Assembly (NCBI RefSeq): GCF_900116205.1
Contig: NZ_FOZS01000001.1
Span: 1,426,001 to 1,490,000, forward strand
DNA length: 64,000 nucleotides
Direction of reading: 5' to 3'
Source of the DNA: Halostagnicola kamekurae
Lineage (GTDB): Archaea; Halobacteriota; Halobacteria; Halobacteriales; Natrialbaceae
Part shown: positions 36,761-46,504 of the stretch, piece by piece
How the letters are laid out: each line of letters starts with the position of its first letter
Position numbering within the stretch: position 1 is the stretch's first letter
Program-made: the position numbers and the translations under genes
The notes under the pieces: generated by a model
The model's input: the letters and a program-made list of their open reading frames with translations, nothing else
Told to the model about the DNA's origin: nothing
Databases searched by the model: none

Positions 36761-38461
36761 TCAGGTGAAATCCACGGTGAGCCCGAGCTCGTCGTCACCT
36801 GCGCGTTCACGCAACGACCGCTGGAGCCGTTCTCGGCTCGTTTCGCGTACGTCGCGTGCGTCCTCGAGCGACAGATCGTAGATCGTCGGCGGGGCCAGCG
36901 AGAACGAACTCGAGCTGGCCGTATCGACGACGACCGAAGCGAGTCCGAGCCGCCGCTGGAAAATCGACCGGCGAGTCGAGATCGTCTGGACGCGATAGTA
37001 CGGGATGACGGTGGTTCGCCGACGCCAGAATCCGCGACGGATCACGAGGTGGTCCTCGCCGACGTAGTACTGGATGTTGACGTACCGAAGGTGTGCCGCG
37101 GGCGGAACGGCGACGAAGACGATCGCGGCGAGATACCACTGCTCGAGGGAGGTCACGAGCGTCACGCCGAAGATGGCGGCGACGAAGACGCCGGCGATGA
37201 TCGAGTAGCGCGCGACGTATCGGCGTCGGGCGAGCGTCGGTGGGCTGTGAAACTGGGGCGTTTCGGACCCGGTCAGTCGCTCGGTGAACTCGTAGACGCG
37301 ATCTCGCTGGGCAAGCGGGACGGCCGACTGGCTTCCGGTCCCGCTTTCCGGGCCGTAGCCCGCGGTCTCGATCCACATTCCCGCGTAGTCGATCAGGCGC
37401 TGGAGGGGGTTGTCCGTGACCGTGACCGACTGGATCTTCTCCGAGGGGATCGAACCGCTGTATCGCTGGAGCAATCCCCGTTCGTAGACGAAATCACGAC
37501 CGGCGCGGCTGAGGGTGAAGCCGTAGTACGCGCCGAAGGTGTAGGCGACGCTCACCAGGTACGTGATGATCACACCGTAGGCGAACGACACGAGCGTTAG
37601 AACGCCGTAGTTCCCGATGCTCGCGGTCTCGAGATCCGCTGGACCGCCGATGGGCTGGGAGACCGTCAACAGGTGATCGATGACGGGATCGATCGCGATG
37701 AAGACGAAAAACAAGAGCGCCGCGCCCAGGGCTGGCCGAAACGAGGTAAACGAGTACAACAACAGCTCTCGCGCCTCGAGTTCGAACAGCGACCGAGTTC
37801 GGTCGTCGTGTCGCGTGCGACTAGCAGACTGCGTTCCGACGCCGTGATTCCTCGCGTCGGATTCGTTCGAGACCGAGTTGCGCTCGGCGGCGGTTTCGTC
37901 TGCGGACGCCGAGGTATCACTTCCCGGTCGCTCGGTCACGGCGGCACTCGCGTCGGCCTCGGGATCAGTTTCTCGAGTGCCGTCGTGCTCAGTGCCAGTC
38001 TCAGATCGAGATTCCGTCGCTCGAGCGGTCCGGCGACGGATCTCGCGCTGGAGTCGGTCGGCTTCTTCCTCGGAGACGAAGTTCAGCCTCGCCTCGGTTT
38101 GGCCGCCACCCGCGGTCTCGATGGAGACGACGGCCAGGCCGAGCAGTCGGTGGAGGACGCTGATTCGAACGTCGACGTTCTGGATTCGCCGATAGGGGAT
38201 TTCGCGGGACCGCCGCGAGAAGACCCCGGACGCGACGTCGAACGTCGTGTCGGTGACTTCGTACTCGTAGCGCATGTAGTAAGCGACGCCGTAGATGCCG
38301 CCGAGAACGAACCCGATCGGAGCCGCCGCGATCGTCCACGTGGCCGATCCGAACTCGAGGAACGTCGTTCCCAGCGTGACGAGCGACGTGGCGACGAAGA
38401 GCCCGGCAAGCGCACGCTGGAACCCGTGCGTGACCGCCGCGAGGTGATGGAGTCGATTCAT
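36761..38461 (-). CDS. Membrane protein with repeated PH-like domains (YdbT-type)
   Basis: A 566-residue membrane protein. It has three bacterial PH-like (bPH2) repeats, each marked by a strand and P-Y-x-R-I/V-Q motif: IPYRRIQNVDVRISVLHRLL, IPSEKIQSVTVTDNPLQRLI and IPYYRVQTISTRRSIFQRRL. Pairs of membrane helices stand before each. Residues about 145-220 are a disordered acidic/Ser-rich insert. The family belongs to the YdbS/YdbT pair of Bacillus, which is linked to resistance against antimicrobial compounds; the role here is unknown. Its ATG overlaps the preceding gene by four bases. Confidence 0.88.
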   Translation of the reverse strand: MNRLHHLAAVTHGFQRALAGLFVATSLVTLGTTFLEFGSATWTIAAAPIGFVLGGIYGVAYYMRYEYEVTDTTFDVASGVFSRRSREIPYRRIQNVDVRISVLHRLLGLAVVSIETAGGGQTEARLNFVSEEEADRLQREIRRRTARATESRSETGTEHDGTRETDPEADASAAVTERPGSDTSASADETAAERNSVSNESDARNHGVGTQSASRTRHDDRTRSLFELEARELLLYSFTSFRPALGAALLFFVFIAIDPVIDHLLTVSQPIGGPADLETASIGNYGVLTLVSFAYGVIITYLVSVAYTFGAYYGFTLSRAGRDFVYERGLLQRYSGSIPSEKIQSVTVTDNPLQRLIDYAGMWIETAGYGPESGTGSQSAVPLAQRDRVYEFTERLTGSETPQFHSPPTLARRRYVARYSIIAGVFVAAIFGVTLVTSLEQWYLAAIVFVAVPPAAHLRYVNIQYYVGEDHLVIRRGFWRRRTTVIPYYRVQTISTRRSIFQRRLGLASVVVDTASSSSFSLAPPTIYDLSLEDARDVRETSRERLQRSLRERAGDDELGLTVDFT

Positions 38462-38925
38462 ACTGCGTCGTCCGTGTCACTTTCGATAGCGAGCTCGCGG
38501 AGGGTATCCTGCAGGCGTCGCGCGCGGTCGGGGGTGAGTCCGGGAACGCGGACGTCCGCGTTTCGCGTCCCGGCGGTGTAGACCACTACGCTCGAGAGCC
38601 CCAGGGCGCGTTCGATCGGGCCGAACTGGGTGTCGACGTGCTGGACCCTGACGAACGGCACCGCGGTTTCGACGACGGTGATCACGCCGCGCTCGAGATA
38701 GAGCGCGTCGTCCTGGAGTTCGAACTGCCAGCGCTGGTAGAGCCGGACGGCGTAGGCGACCGCCAGCGCGCCGGCGAGCCCGATCACGCCGGCTATCGCG
38801 GCGACCGGAACGTCGATCGCGGGGATCACTCGATCGACGCCGACCAGCACCGCGCCGAGAACGGCGACGACGATCGCCCCCTGGGCGATCCAGAGCAACC
38901 GAATACGCGAGTGGAGGGATTCCAT
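38458..38925 (-). CDS. PH-domain membrane protein (YdbS-type)
   Basis: A 155-residue protein with two membrane helices (IAQGAIVVAVLGAVLVGVD and IAGVIGLAGALAVAYAVRLY) and one bPH2 domain with VPFVRVQHVDTQFGPIERAL. It is the first gene of a two-gene operon with the larger YdbT-type protein (ATGA overlap). The two very likely form one membrane complex. Confidence 0.87.
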   Translation of the reverse strand: MESLHSRIRLLWIAQGAIVVAVLGAVLVGVDRVIPAIDVPVAAIAGVIGLAGALAVAYAVRLYQRWQFELQDDALYLERGVITVVETAVPFVRVQHVDTQFGPIERALGLSSVVVYTAGTRNADVRVPGLTPDRARRLQDTLRELAIESDTDDAV

Positions 38926-39041
38926 ATCAGTACGGTATTAGTTCGTGAGGATAAAAGTAGGGTACCTTCTCGCACGAGGGAATGTACGGTTTATTGATTG
39001 GATTTGTCGTTCGCATGCGCGCCGGTACGCCCGTCAGTGCG

Positions 39042-39293
39042 TTATTCGGTCTCGTCGTACTCGTCGGGGGTGTACGTCGACAACTCGAGCGCGTGGATGT
39101 CGGTCGTCATGTGGCCGTCGAGGGCGTCGTAGACCTGCTGGTGTTGCTGGACCAGCGGGAGCCCGTCGAAGGCGGGCGAGACGACCGTCGCCGCGAGGTG
39201 GTCGTCGTCGTGTTTCCCGCGAGCGCGCGTGACCGTCGCTTCCGCGTCCTCGAGTTCCGATTCGATGATGTCCGCGACGTCGGTTGGATCCAT
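39042..39293 (-). CDS. BolA-family protein
   Basis: An 83-residue protein of the BolA family, small regulators that bind [2Fe-2S] clusters together with monothiol glutaredoxins. The core HDDDHLAATVVSPAFDGLPL followed by VQQHQQVYDALDGHM has the family's signature His and helix. The ATG at 39293 (MDPTDVADIIES) is the natural start; the frame upstream is unlike BolA. Confidence 0.9.
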   Translation of the reverse strand: MDPTDVADIIESELEDAEATVTRARGKHDDDHLAATVVSPAFDGLPLVQQHQQVYDALDGHMTTDIHALELSTYTPDEYDETE

Positions 39294-39389
39294 GTGGGAT
39301 CGTTTCGCGTCTCGAGCCAAAAGGGCCGCGGTCCGGCTGGCGGGGTTGGATCCCGCGTGTTTATGCCGATCGGAGTCCCGGTCTCGAGT

Positions 39390-39899
39390 ATGTCGCTCGC
39401 GAGCGAGACGCGTCGGGCAGCAGAGAACCACCCGTTTTTGATCACAGCGCTTCGAGCGGACGTCGTCAACTACACCGCCGCTGCGCGGTTTCTCGATGTC
39501 GACGGGGAGACGGACGCCGTCGCGACCGCACTCCGGCGATACGCCGAGGAGCTACCCGAGTACGAGTCGTCTGCCGGAGATGTTCGCGTCACGATGACGA
39601 GCGGGATCGGCCCCCTCGAGGACCCGGCCGACGCCGAATCCGATGGCGGCGATCGCACGCTCGCGGTCGGCGGGTCGGCGTTCGGTCCCGGCGGCGAGGG
39701 ATACACGGCGATCGTCGCGAGCGGGGCGATCGACGCGTCGTCGCTCTCGTGCGGGCTGGCGGCCCTCGATCTCGCGGGGATCGACGTTGCCGGAGCCGGG
39801 TTCGATGGCGAGGATCTGCTCATCGTCGTCGAGCGCTTGGACGGCGCGAACGCCGTTCGGGCCATCGAACGGGTACTCGAGAGCGGGTCGAACGAGTGA
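39390..39899 (+). CDS. Conserved haloarchaeal protein (DUF7523-like)
   Basis: A 169-residue protein. Residues 1-50 form a helical part with HPFLITALRADVVNYTAAAR, suggesting a DNA-binding or regulatory fold. The second half is an ACT-like segment (GEGYTAIVASGAIDASSLSC, then GIDVAGAGFDGEDLLIVVER). The ATG at 39390 is preferred because GTTTATG stands about 28-31 bases before it. A role as an amino-acid-sensing regulator is a guess; no function is known to me. It precedes cysS by 120 bases. Confidence 0.72.
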   Translation: MSLASETRRAAENHPFLITALRADVVNYTAAARFLDVDGETDAVATALRRYAEELPEYESSAGDVRVTMTSGIGPLEDPADAESDGGDRTLAVGGSAFGPGGEGYTAIVASGAIDASSLSCGLAALDLAGIDVAGAGFDGEDLLIVVERLDGANAVRAIERVLESGSNE

Positions 39900-40019
39900 A
39901 TTCGAGACCACCGGCGTCACAAACCAGCCACCGTCGCAAACCCACCGCCGCCGAATCGCAGCCGAACCGCCGGTACGGCATCACACGGTTTAACTTCCGT
40001 CCACGGATACGGTGAGGTA

Positions 40020-41525
40020 ATGACCCTGCACGTGACGAACACGTTGACGGGCGATCTCGAGCCGTTCGAGCCGCAGGATCCCGAGAACGTTCTGCTTTAC
40101 TACTGCGGCCTGACGGTTTCGGATCCGCCCCACCTCGGGCACGCGCGCTCATGGGTTCACGTGGATGTGATGCATCGCTGGCTCGAGCACCTCGGGTACG
40201 ACGTCCGTCACGTCGAGAACTTCACCGACGTTAACGAGAAAATCGTCGCTCGCGTGGGCGAAGACGACCTCGGCGACAGCGAATCAGCCGTCGCCCGGAC
40301 GTACATCGATCGGACGATTTCGGACATGCGCTCGCTCAACCTCCTGCGGGCGGAAGTCTACCCACGGGTTTCCGAACACGTCCCGGAGATCGTCGATCTG
40401 GTCGAAACGCTCGTCGAGAGGGGCTACGCCTACGAGTCGAACGGGTCGGTCTACTTCGACGTCACGGAATTCGAGGACTACGGCAAACTCTCGAACCAAG
40501 ATCTCGACGAAATCGAATCGCAGGGCGAACCGGACGAGCGCAGCGAGAAGCGCCATCCGGCCGATTTCGCCCTCTGGAAGGCGGGCGGCGTCGATCCGGA
40601 CGCGGTCGAAGAACATCGCCACGAGGGCGTCTCCGGCGAGCCACCGGCGGGGCTGACCTGGGACTCGCCGTGGGGCGAGGGCCGTCCCGGCTGGCACATC
40701 GAGTGCTCGGCGATGAGCATGACCCACCTGGGCGAGACGCTCGACGTCCACGTCGGCGGCCGCGACCTCGTTTTCCCCCACCACGAGAACGAGATCGCCC
40801 AGTCCGAGGCGGCGACCGACGCCCGGTTCGCCAACTACTGGCTCCACTGCGAGCTGTTCCAGATGGACGACGAGAAGATGTCCTCGAGTCTCGGCAACTT
40901 CGTCACGGTCAGCGAGGCGGTCGACGCCTGGGGGACGAACGCGCTGCGGACCTTCCTCACCGCCGGCTCCTACAACAGCAAACAGCTCTACTCCGACGAG
41001 ACGATCTCCGAAGCCAGGGAGCGCTGGGATCGCCTCGAGCGAGCCTACGACGCGGCCGTCGCGGCCGTCGACTCGCCGGACGCGGCGACCAAGGTCTCGG
41101 ACACGTCGTTGCGAACCGCCGTCGACGACGCTCGAGACGCCTTCGAAGCCGCGATGAACGACGACTTCAACACCCGCGAGGCGCAGTCGGCGCTGCTGGA
41201 AGTGGCGACGGCGATCAACCGCCATCTGGACTCGGTCGACGATGCCGACGGGGGAGACGGCTACGATTACGTCGGGCTTCGCCGCGCCGTCGAAACGCTC
41301 GAGGAGTACGGCGGAATTCTCGGGCTCTCGTTCGACGGTCAGACGACCGGATCGGCGGCCCTTGCAGGCGATGTCGTTGAGCTCGTCCTTGACGTTCGCG
41401 AGCAGGAACGCGAGCGAGGGAACTACGAGCGCGCAGACGAGTTACGTGACGAACTCGAGGCGCTCGGCGTCGAGGTGCAAGACACCGACGACGGCGCAAC
41501 CTACCGACTCGAAACCGACGAATAA
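40020..41525 (+). CDS. cysS: Cysteinyl-tRNA synthetase
   Basis: A 501-residue class I synthetase. The HIGH-type motif is PPHLGHARSW, the KMSKS-type motif is DDEKMSSSLGN, and zinc ligands appear in YYCGLTV, IECSAM and HHENE. The C-terminal helical DALR domain has MNDDFNTREAQSALLEVATA. The ATG at 40020 follows a GAGGT at close spacing and a TTTAAC about 32 bases before. Confidence 0.97.
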   Translation: MTLHVTNTLTGDLEPFEPQDPENVLLYYCGLTVSDPPHLGHARSWVHVDVMHRWLEHLGYDVRHVENFTDVNEKIVARVGEDDLGDSESAVARTYIDRTISDMRSLNLLRAEVYPRVSEHVPEIVDLVETLVERGYAYESNGSVYFDVTEFEDYGKLSNQDLDEIESQGEPDERSEKRHPADFALWKAGGVDPDAVEEHRHEGVSGEPPAGLTWDSPWGEGRPGWHIECSAMSMTHLGETLDVHVGGRDLVFPHHENEIAQSEAATDARFANYWLHCELFQMDDEKMSSSLGNFVTVSEAVDAWGTNALRTFLTAGSYNSKQLYSDETISEARERWDRLERAYDAAVAAVDSPDAATKVSDTSLRTAVDDARDAFEAAMNDDFNTREAQSALLEVATAINRHLDSVDDADGGDGYDYVGLRRAVETLEEYGGILGLSFDGQTTGSAALAGDVVELVLDVREQERERGNYERADELRDELEALGVEVQDTDDGATYRLETDE

Positions 41526-41628
41526 CTCCGATTGCGAGTCTGCGGGACGCTGGTAACGACGGGATATAGCGCGCCGGATTCGGGAGGGCCCACGATACTT
41601 TTACTGCCGCTGCAAGTGCTTCGAGCGT

Positions 41629-42282
41629 ATGAACCGCCGCGCGTTCATCGCGACAGTCGGCGTCGGGGGCGCGGGACTCACCGCGGGATGTATCGGTGGC
41701 TTTCTCGAGGATTTGACGACCTATGAGGCGGCCCCCGCCACCGTTTCGGACGCCGCGCTCGAGTCGACCGGCTACGAACACGACGAGACCGACCGGTGGA
41801 CCGACGAGGAGTCGTTCGCGACCGAAACGGTGACGGTGACGAGTTACGCAAACGAGTACAGCCGAACGATCGATCTCTCGGTCCTCGGAATGGGAGAGAT
41901 CAGAGCCGGCGTGTTCGGCGCGATTTCGACGCCGAAAGTCGAGGTGGCCGGGGAGAGTTACAACCCGGTCGGGGAGATGGACCACGACGAACTCCTCGCG
42001 GATCTACAGGATCGGTACGGGGAGCTTTCGGTAGCGAGCGACGCGGAAGTCGCCACCCGGGAACTCGATGCGGTCTCACAGACGGTCTCGATAGCGACCT
42101 ACGAAGGCGAAGCGACGCTCGAGGACGACGAGAACGTCGACGTGTTCGTCGACGTCACCCAGCCCGATCACGGCGACGACCATCTGATTTTTGCAGGCGT
42201 CTACCCGCAGGACATTCCGGACGAAGCCGACCGCATCGACACGTTGATCGAGGGAGTCGAACACGAGAGCGGGGGCGACTAA
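41629..42282 (+). CDS. Tat-exported lipoprotein (DUF6517-like)
   Basis: A 217-residue secreted protein. The signal is twin-arginine (MNRRAFIATVGVGG) with a lipobox LTAGC at residues 18-22, so the mature protein is anchored at the outside of the membrane by its Cys. The rest is acidic and beta-rich (TVTVTSYANEYSRTIDL, PKVEVAGESYNPVGEM). I recall the family as DUF6517, without known function. It converges with the presenilin-type protease gene. Confidence 0.83.
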   Translation: MNRRAFIATVGVGGAGLTAGCIGGFLEDLTTYEAAPATVSDAALESTGYEHDETDRWTDEESFATETVTVTSYANEYSRTIDLSVLGMGEIRAGVFGAISTPKVEVAGESYNPVGEMDHDELLADLQDRYGELSVASDAEVATRELDAVSQTVSIATYEGEATLEDDENVDVFVDVTQPDHGDDHLIFAGVYPQDIPDEADRIDTLIEGVEHESGGD

Positions 42283-42313
42283 CTGCAGAACAAAGGTGGG
42301 TCTCGAGCGGGGC

Positions 42314-43405
42314 TTACAGCCCGAGTGCGGTCGAAATCTGTATCCCGCTTGCGATCACGCCGACGAGATAGCCGCCGATCGCGCCGCCGTTGAGAAGCGG
42401 TAAGCCGGCGTGTGCGCGACCTTTCGTCACCATGTACATCAGTACGAGAAGGCCAGCGGTGGTGCCGAGTATCGCTCCGAGCGCCGGGACGTTCAACGCG
42501 ACTCCCGGAACGTCGATCGCTCCCCCCTCGAGGAAGAACGCGGCGCTCGCGACCAGAATCGTCGGGATGACGGCATCGCCGAGGCCGATGAAGAGGGCGT
42601 CACGCCCGCTCCCTTGGCCGTCGTCCGAACTCGCCCCGCCACTCGAGGTATCCGCACCGGTGTGGCTGCTGTCGGCACTCGACCCATCGGTGACAGTCGG
42701 AGTATCGTCGCCCGTACTCGAGTCGTTGGTAGCACTCGAGCCGTGGCCTGATCCGTCCGTCGTGCTCGAGTCGTCCTCGAGCACGCCGTCCGTGCTGCCT
42801 TCGGCGAGATAGGAGTAGGGGAGACTCGTCGGGATGATGAAGATCACGGGGATGTTGAGGTCCATCACTCCGTCGGCGAGATCGAGCATGTGTTCGGTTT
42901 TGTAGACACTGATCGCGTCGTAGATCGCCAACACGGCGAGAAACAGGATTGCCGGGAGCAACCCAAAGCTAATACCGAACAGTCCGCCAGCGCCGGCGGC
43001 CATCACTACCCCGGCGACGTCGATGACGTACCACTCCGGATAGACCAGGAGCGCGCCGGCGACGCCGACGGCGGCGACGAGCGCGAGCGCGTTCACTGAT
43101 CCGACCGAGACCGCCGGGGGGATCACCTCGGTGAAGACGTAGTAGGCGAGCATCCCGCTCACGGCGATTATCAGTCCGCGAATCAGGCGTTCGGCATCAT
43201 ACTTGAACGCCGCGAGCATGATTCCGGTGGCGACGAGGATAACGGCGAAGTAAATGGCGCTGTTGGTCGGATCCGTTGGATCGTCGACGGCCTGTCGGTC
43301 GGCATCGTAAAACGGCTCTACCAGTGCCAGCGCACCGAACTGTACGGTGAGAAACAGCAGGACCGTCATCCCGACGGCGAGGACCATTCGTGCCCGTTGG
43401 TTCAT
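42314..43405 (-). CDS. Presenilin-type A22 intramembrane aspartyl protease
   Basis: A 363-residue membrane protein with about nine helices. The two catalytic aspartates are in LAIYDAISVY (YD motif) and FIGLGDAVIP (GxGD motif). GLPLLNGG near the end stands at the PAL position. Between helices 6 and 7 lies a Ser/Thr/Asp-rich loop of about 65 residues. Archaeal presenilin homologues cleave membrane-bound peptides within the bilayer. It reads into the gar1-srp19 side from the opposite strand orientation: all three are on the minus strand with 115 bases between. Confidence 0.9.
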   Translation of the reverse strand: MNQRARMVLAVGMTVLLFLTVQFGALALVEPFYDADRQAVDDPTDPTNSAIYFAVILVATGIMLAAFKYDAERLIRGLIIAVSGMLAYYVFTEVIPPAVSVGSVNALALVAAVGVAGALLVYPEWYVIDVAGVVMAAGAGGLFGISFGLLPAILFLAVLAIYDAISVYKTEHMLDLADGVMDLNIPVIFIIPTSLPYSYLAEGSTDGVLEDDSSTTDGSGHGSSATNDSSTGDDTPTVTDGSSADSSHTGADTSSGGASSDDGQGSGRDALFIGLGDAVIPTILVASAAFFLEGGAIDVPGVALNVPALGAILGTTAGLLVLMYMVTKGRAHAGLPLLNGGAIGGYLVGVIASGIQISTALGL

Positions 43406-43520
43406 AGCCGGCCGTTCGAACCCCTCCGGTATCTGTGTTTTCCTCTCTCGGAACCGTTCGACGAGTCGTTCCTCGAGGTCGAGGCGGTAGATCGGGACAC
43501 TCGAGAACGAACCGCAGCGA

Positions 43521-43778
43521 TCAACGCGCGTAGAGGGTGGACCCGACCAATGACGGCTGGTGGACGCCGTCGTCGGGCGTCACCGCGTAGTACGGCCGGT
43601 CGACGGGCCCGAACACGTCGACGACGCGACCGACCTCCGACAGGCTGTCGTCGAGAACCATCGTACCGATCGTGTCGTCAACGTTGTCGCGTTCTCCTGT
43701 TACGCCTGCAGATTCGTCTTCCGGTCTGATGACGAGCAGTCCCTGCGCGATTCGAACGACCTGACCAACTCGCTGCAT
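43521..43778 (-). CDS. gar1: H/ACA RNP component Gar1
   Basis: An 85-residue beta-barrel protein of the H/ACA ribonucleoprotein that makes pseudouridine in RNA. The sequence [19 protein letters not shown] and VGRVVDVFGPVDRPYYAV has the Gar1/Naf1 core. The ATG at 43778 overlaps the TGA of srp19 by one base, so the genes are coupled. GTG just upstream is unlikely as start. Confidence 0.92.
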   Translation of the reverse strand: MQRVGQVVRIAQGLLVIRPEDESAGVTGERDNVDDTIGTMVLDDSLSEVGRVVDVFGPVDRPYYAVTPDDGVHQPSLVGSTLYAR

Positions 43779-44065
43779 CACTCGCGCATGGCGACGACGT
43801 AGGCCGCCACGGCCTGTACCAAATCGTTCTTCGTCGAGTCCTCCGCGCCGCGGACGACGACCCGCCCCCGCTCGTCCCAGGGCGCTCTCGAGTAGGACTT
43901 ATCGCGCTCGACGATCGCGTCGTAGCCGATCTGCTGGACGGCCTTCGCGATTTCGTCGACCGTCGGCTCGTCGACGGCGAGATCCTCGGGAACCCGGCGT
44001 CCGTCGGCCCGGGAACAGGTCGCGTCGAGATAGGCGGGCCAGATGACGTTTTCGACCATGTCCAT
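43778..44065 (-). CDS. srp19: Signal recognition particle protein SRP19
   Basis: A 95-residue RNA-binding protein that primes SRP RNA for SRP54 binding. [20 protein letters not shown] and [19 protein letters not shown] are family-typical, followed by [16 protein letters not shown]. The ATG at 44065 (MDMVENV) is chosen because GTTTACT lies about 24-28 bases before it; the ATG at 44059 is the alternative. The SRP19-Gar1 pairing is known in haloarchaea. Confidence 0.94.
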   Translation of the reverse strand: MDMVENVIWPAYLDATCSRADGRRVPEDLAVDEPTVDEIAKAVQQIGYDAIVERDKSYSRAPWDERGRVVVRGAEDSTKNDLVQAVAAYVVAMRE

Positions 44066-44166
44066 CCCTGCGAAGGCCGGCGAGTAAACCCTTTTCATCG
44101 GCTGTCGGCGGACTAAGAATCGACCGGTACAAAGCAGCGGCGGGCCGCAGGTGTGTCGCTTACACT

Positions 44167-45312
44167 TCAACGCCGTCGGAGCGCGAACGCGCCCGCCGCG
44201 AGTATGGCCGCGACAGCGACCGGAACGCCGAGTCCGGGGATCGGTTCGCCGCCGGCAGTCGAGTCGTCGCCGTCGTCGTCGTTCGAGTTACTGGCTTCGC
44301 CGGGGTCGTACACCCGTTGTTCCTCGTCGAGGGTCGTCAGATTCGCCTCGAGTTCTGCGTAGGCGTCCGGATAGACGTTCTGGACGATCTCTTCGATCGC
44401 GAAGACGACCCGAGGGGCGGGTTGGCTCATCGCGTTGTCGTCGACGGCCATCACGTTACCCTCGGCGTAGGCTGTCGTGTTCTCCACTCCCGAAGTGAAC
44501 GGATACTCGCCCTCCGAACCGGTGGGGTGTATGATCCAGTCGGGGTCCTCCTCGACGATCTGCTCGGAATCGATTTCTCCCCACGACCGCTCGAGACCGA
44601 CTCGCTCGGCGATGTTCTCGACGCCGGCGGTCGTGAGCACTTCGTGCTGGAAGGAGTTCGTCCCGGTGGTAGAGCCTTTGCGCATGTCGTAGAACGCGAG
44701 CGGTCGATTCTCGGAATCGTCGGCCGTCGCGTTCTCGAGCAGGTCGATGCGCTCGTCCATCCACTCGACCGTCTGAGTCGCGCCGTCGCACTCGCCGACC
44801 AGTTCGCCGGTGGTGAGGACGTTCTCCTCGACGTCCTCGATCGAGTTGCCTTCGCCGAAGACGTAGACGTCGAGTCCGGCCTCGCGAAGCTGTTCGACGT
44901 CGCCGTCTTGGGTGGTATTGGCCGCGAGAACGACGTCCGGGTCGAGCGCGACGACCTGTTCGACGAGCACGTCGTAGCCATCGGTGACCGCCTGCCTGTC
45001 GCCCATCTCGAGGTCGGCGGTCGCTGGATTCTCGGGCATTCCGGTCAGTCGATCCTCGGCGCCGATTTCGAACATCGTCTGCGCGTCGCTCGGCTGGAGC
45101 GCGACGACGGACTCGGGCGCTCGCTCGAGCGAGATCGTTTCGCCCGTCGCGTCAGTAAATTCTCCCGGGAACTCACACTGCGCGTCCGCCGCGCTGGTCG
45201 CCCCCAACCGCTCGCTTGCGTCGGCTTCGGCGGATACACCGGCCGCGGCCAGCGGAGCGAACGCCGACGTGATGAGCGTAATGGTCAATAATACTGCCAG
45301 TTTCCGTTGCAT
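44167..45312 (-). CDS. btuF: Cobalamin ABC transporter substrate-binding protein with C-terminal anchor
   Basis: A 381-residue extracellular binding protein of the BtuF/FhuD fold. It has a Sec signal (residues 1-24), the start of the mature domain at [18 protein letters not shown], and [14 protein letters not shown] Thr/Asp/Ser linker leads to a C-terminal [16 protein letters not shown] helix and an RRR tail, a PGF-CTERM-like signal in which the usual F is L; archaeosortase would process it and attach lipid. It faces btuCD across a 61-base divergent promoter. Iron-siderophore binding proteins are similar, so the ligand is inferred from the btuCD sequences. Confidence 0.85.
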   Translation of the reverse strand: MQRKLAVLLTITLITSAFAPLAAAGVSAEADASERLGATSAADAQCEFPGEFTDATGETISLERAPESVVALQPSDAQTMFEIGAEDRLTGMPENPATADLEMGDRQAVTDGYDVLVEQVVALDPDVVLAANTTQDGDVEQLREAGLDVYVFGEGNSIEDVEENVLTTGELVGECDGATQTVEWMDERIDLLENATADDSENRPLAFYDMRKGSTTGTNSFQHEVLTTAGVENIAERVGLERSWGEIDSEQIVEEDPDWIIHPTGSEGEYPFTSGVENTTAYAEGNVMAVDDNAMSQPAPRVVFAIEEIVQNVYPDAYAELEANLTTLDEEQRVYDPGEASNSNDDDGDDSTAGGEPIPGLGVPVAVAAILAAGAFALRRR

Positions 45313-45324
45313 TCGGCTGTGTAT

Positions 45325-45364
45325 CCACGGTACTTCAACAAATATTTGGCTACTCCAACCGTGG
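45325..45364. promoter_or_regulatory. Shared divergent promoter with inverted repeat between btuF and btuC
   Basis: CCACGGT (45325-45331) and ACCGTGG (45358-45364) form a 7-base inverted repeat around the palindromic AT box CAAATATTTG (45339-45348 region). The box is about 23-30 bases before btuF and about 30 before btuC, so it can act as TATA for both. The flanking repeat is a candidate operator. Confidence 0.55.
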
Positions 45365-45373
45365 TTGGTGTCG

Positions 45374-46504
45374 ATGAAGCGATCGGTCCGAACCGTATCC
45401 TGGTCGGCCGGCTTGGGCTGTCTCCTCGTCGCGGTCGTCGTCGTCAGCGCGGGACTCGGATCGGTCTGGATCGAACCGCAGATCGTCGCGAAGGCGATTC
45501 TCAACGCGATAGTCGTCCCCGCGGGCGTCGAGATCGAACGCGCCGCCGTGCCGCTGATCGGCGGAACGATTCCGTTCCCCGACCCGACGTACGCGAGCAT
45601 CTTTTCGTTCGACGTCGCGACGACGGACCAGGTCATCGTCGAAACGCTGCGTCTACCCCGGATCGCGCTGGCTGCGACGGTCGGGTTCGCGCTGGCGGCC
45701 GCCGGAACCGTGATGCAGGGATTCTTCCGGAACCCACTTGCCGACCCGTCGATAATCGGCGTCTCGTCGGGGGCGGCCGCGGGCGCGGTCGCGGCGATCG
45801 CGTTTCCCGCGTTGATTCCCTTCGGCGGCCTGCACTTCGCCGCGTTCGTCGGCGCGCTCGGAACCGCCTTTCTGGTCTACGCGATCGCGACCGACGGCGG
45901 GCGGACCCCCGTCGCGACACTGTTGCTGGCGGGGGTCGCCGTGCAGGCGTTTCTCGGCGCGGCCATCTCCTACATGCTCGTCTACAGCGGCGACGACCTG
46001 CGGGAAGCGACCGTCTGGATGATGGGACACCTCCAGAACAGTTCCTGGGGCGACGTCGGGTTCGCGCTGCCGGTCACGCTCGTCGGCGTCCTCGTCCTCG
46101 GCGGGTTCACTCGAGAGATGAACGTCCTCCTGCTGGGCGAAGAGGACGCACAGCATCTCGGCGTCAACGTCGAGCGAACGAAGTTACTCTTGCTCGCGCT
46201 CGCGAGCATCGTCACGGCGGCGGGAGTCGCGGTCGCGGGCGTCATCGGCTTCGTCGGGTTGGTCGTCCCACACATCATGCGACTGCTCGTCGGTCCCGAT
46301 CACCGAATATTGCTCCCGACGAGTACGCTCGCCGGCGGTTCCTTCCTCGTCGCTACGGATACGATCGCGCGACTGGACTCGGTGTCGCTGCCGCTCGGAA
46401 TCGAGTTCGGGATGCCCGTCGTCCCCGTCGGCATCGTCACCGCGGCGCTTGGCGCGCCGTTTTTCCTGTTCTTGCTCACCCGACGCGAGGTGCATTCGGT
46501 ATGA
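45374..46504 (+). CDS. btuC: Cobalamin ABC transporter permease
   Basis: A 376-residue permease of the BtuC/FecCD family with about ten helices. Motifs include LRLPRIALAATVGFALAAAG, GFFRNPLADPSIIGVSSGAA and the coupling region GVNVERTKLLLL, with GFVGLVVPHIMRLLVGPDHR. The ATG at 45374 (MKRSVRTVSW) begins at the first helix. The stop overlaps the btuD ATG (ATGA). Confidence 0.92.
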   Translation: MKRSVRTVSWSAGLGCLLVAVVVVSAGLGSVWIEPQIVAKAILNAIVVPAGVEIERAAVPLIGGTIPFPDPTYASIFSFDVATTDQVIVETLRLPRIALAATVGFALAAAGTVMQGFFRNPLADPSIIGVSSGAAAGAVAAIAFPALIPFGGLHFAAFVGALGTAFLVYAIATDGGRTPVATLLLAGVAVQAFLGAAISYMLVYSGDDLREATVWMMGHLQNSSWGDVGFALPVTLVGVLVLGGFTREMNVLLLGEEDAQHLGVNVERTKLLLLALASIVTAAGVAVAGVIGFVGLVVPHIMRLLVGPDHRILLPTSTLAGGSFLVATDTIARLDSVSLPLGIEFGMPVVPVGIVTAALGAPFFLFLLTRREVHSV

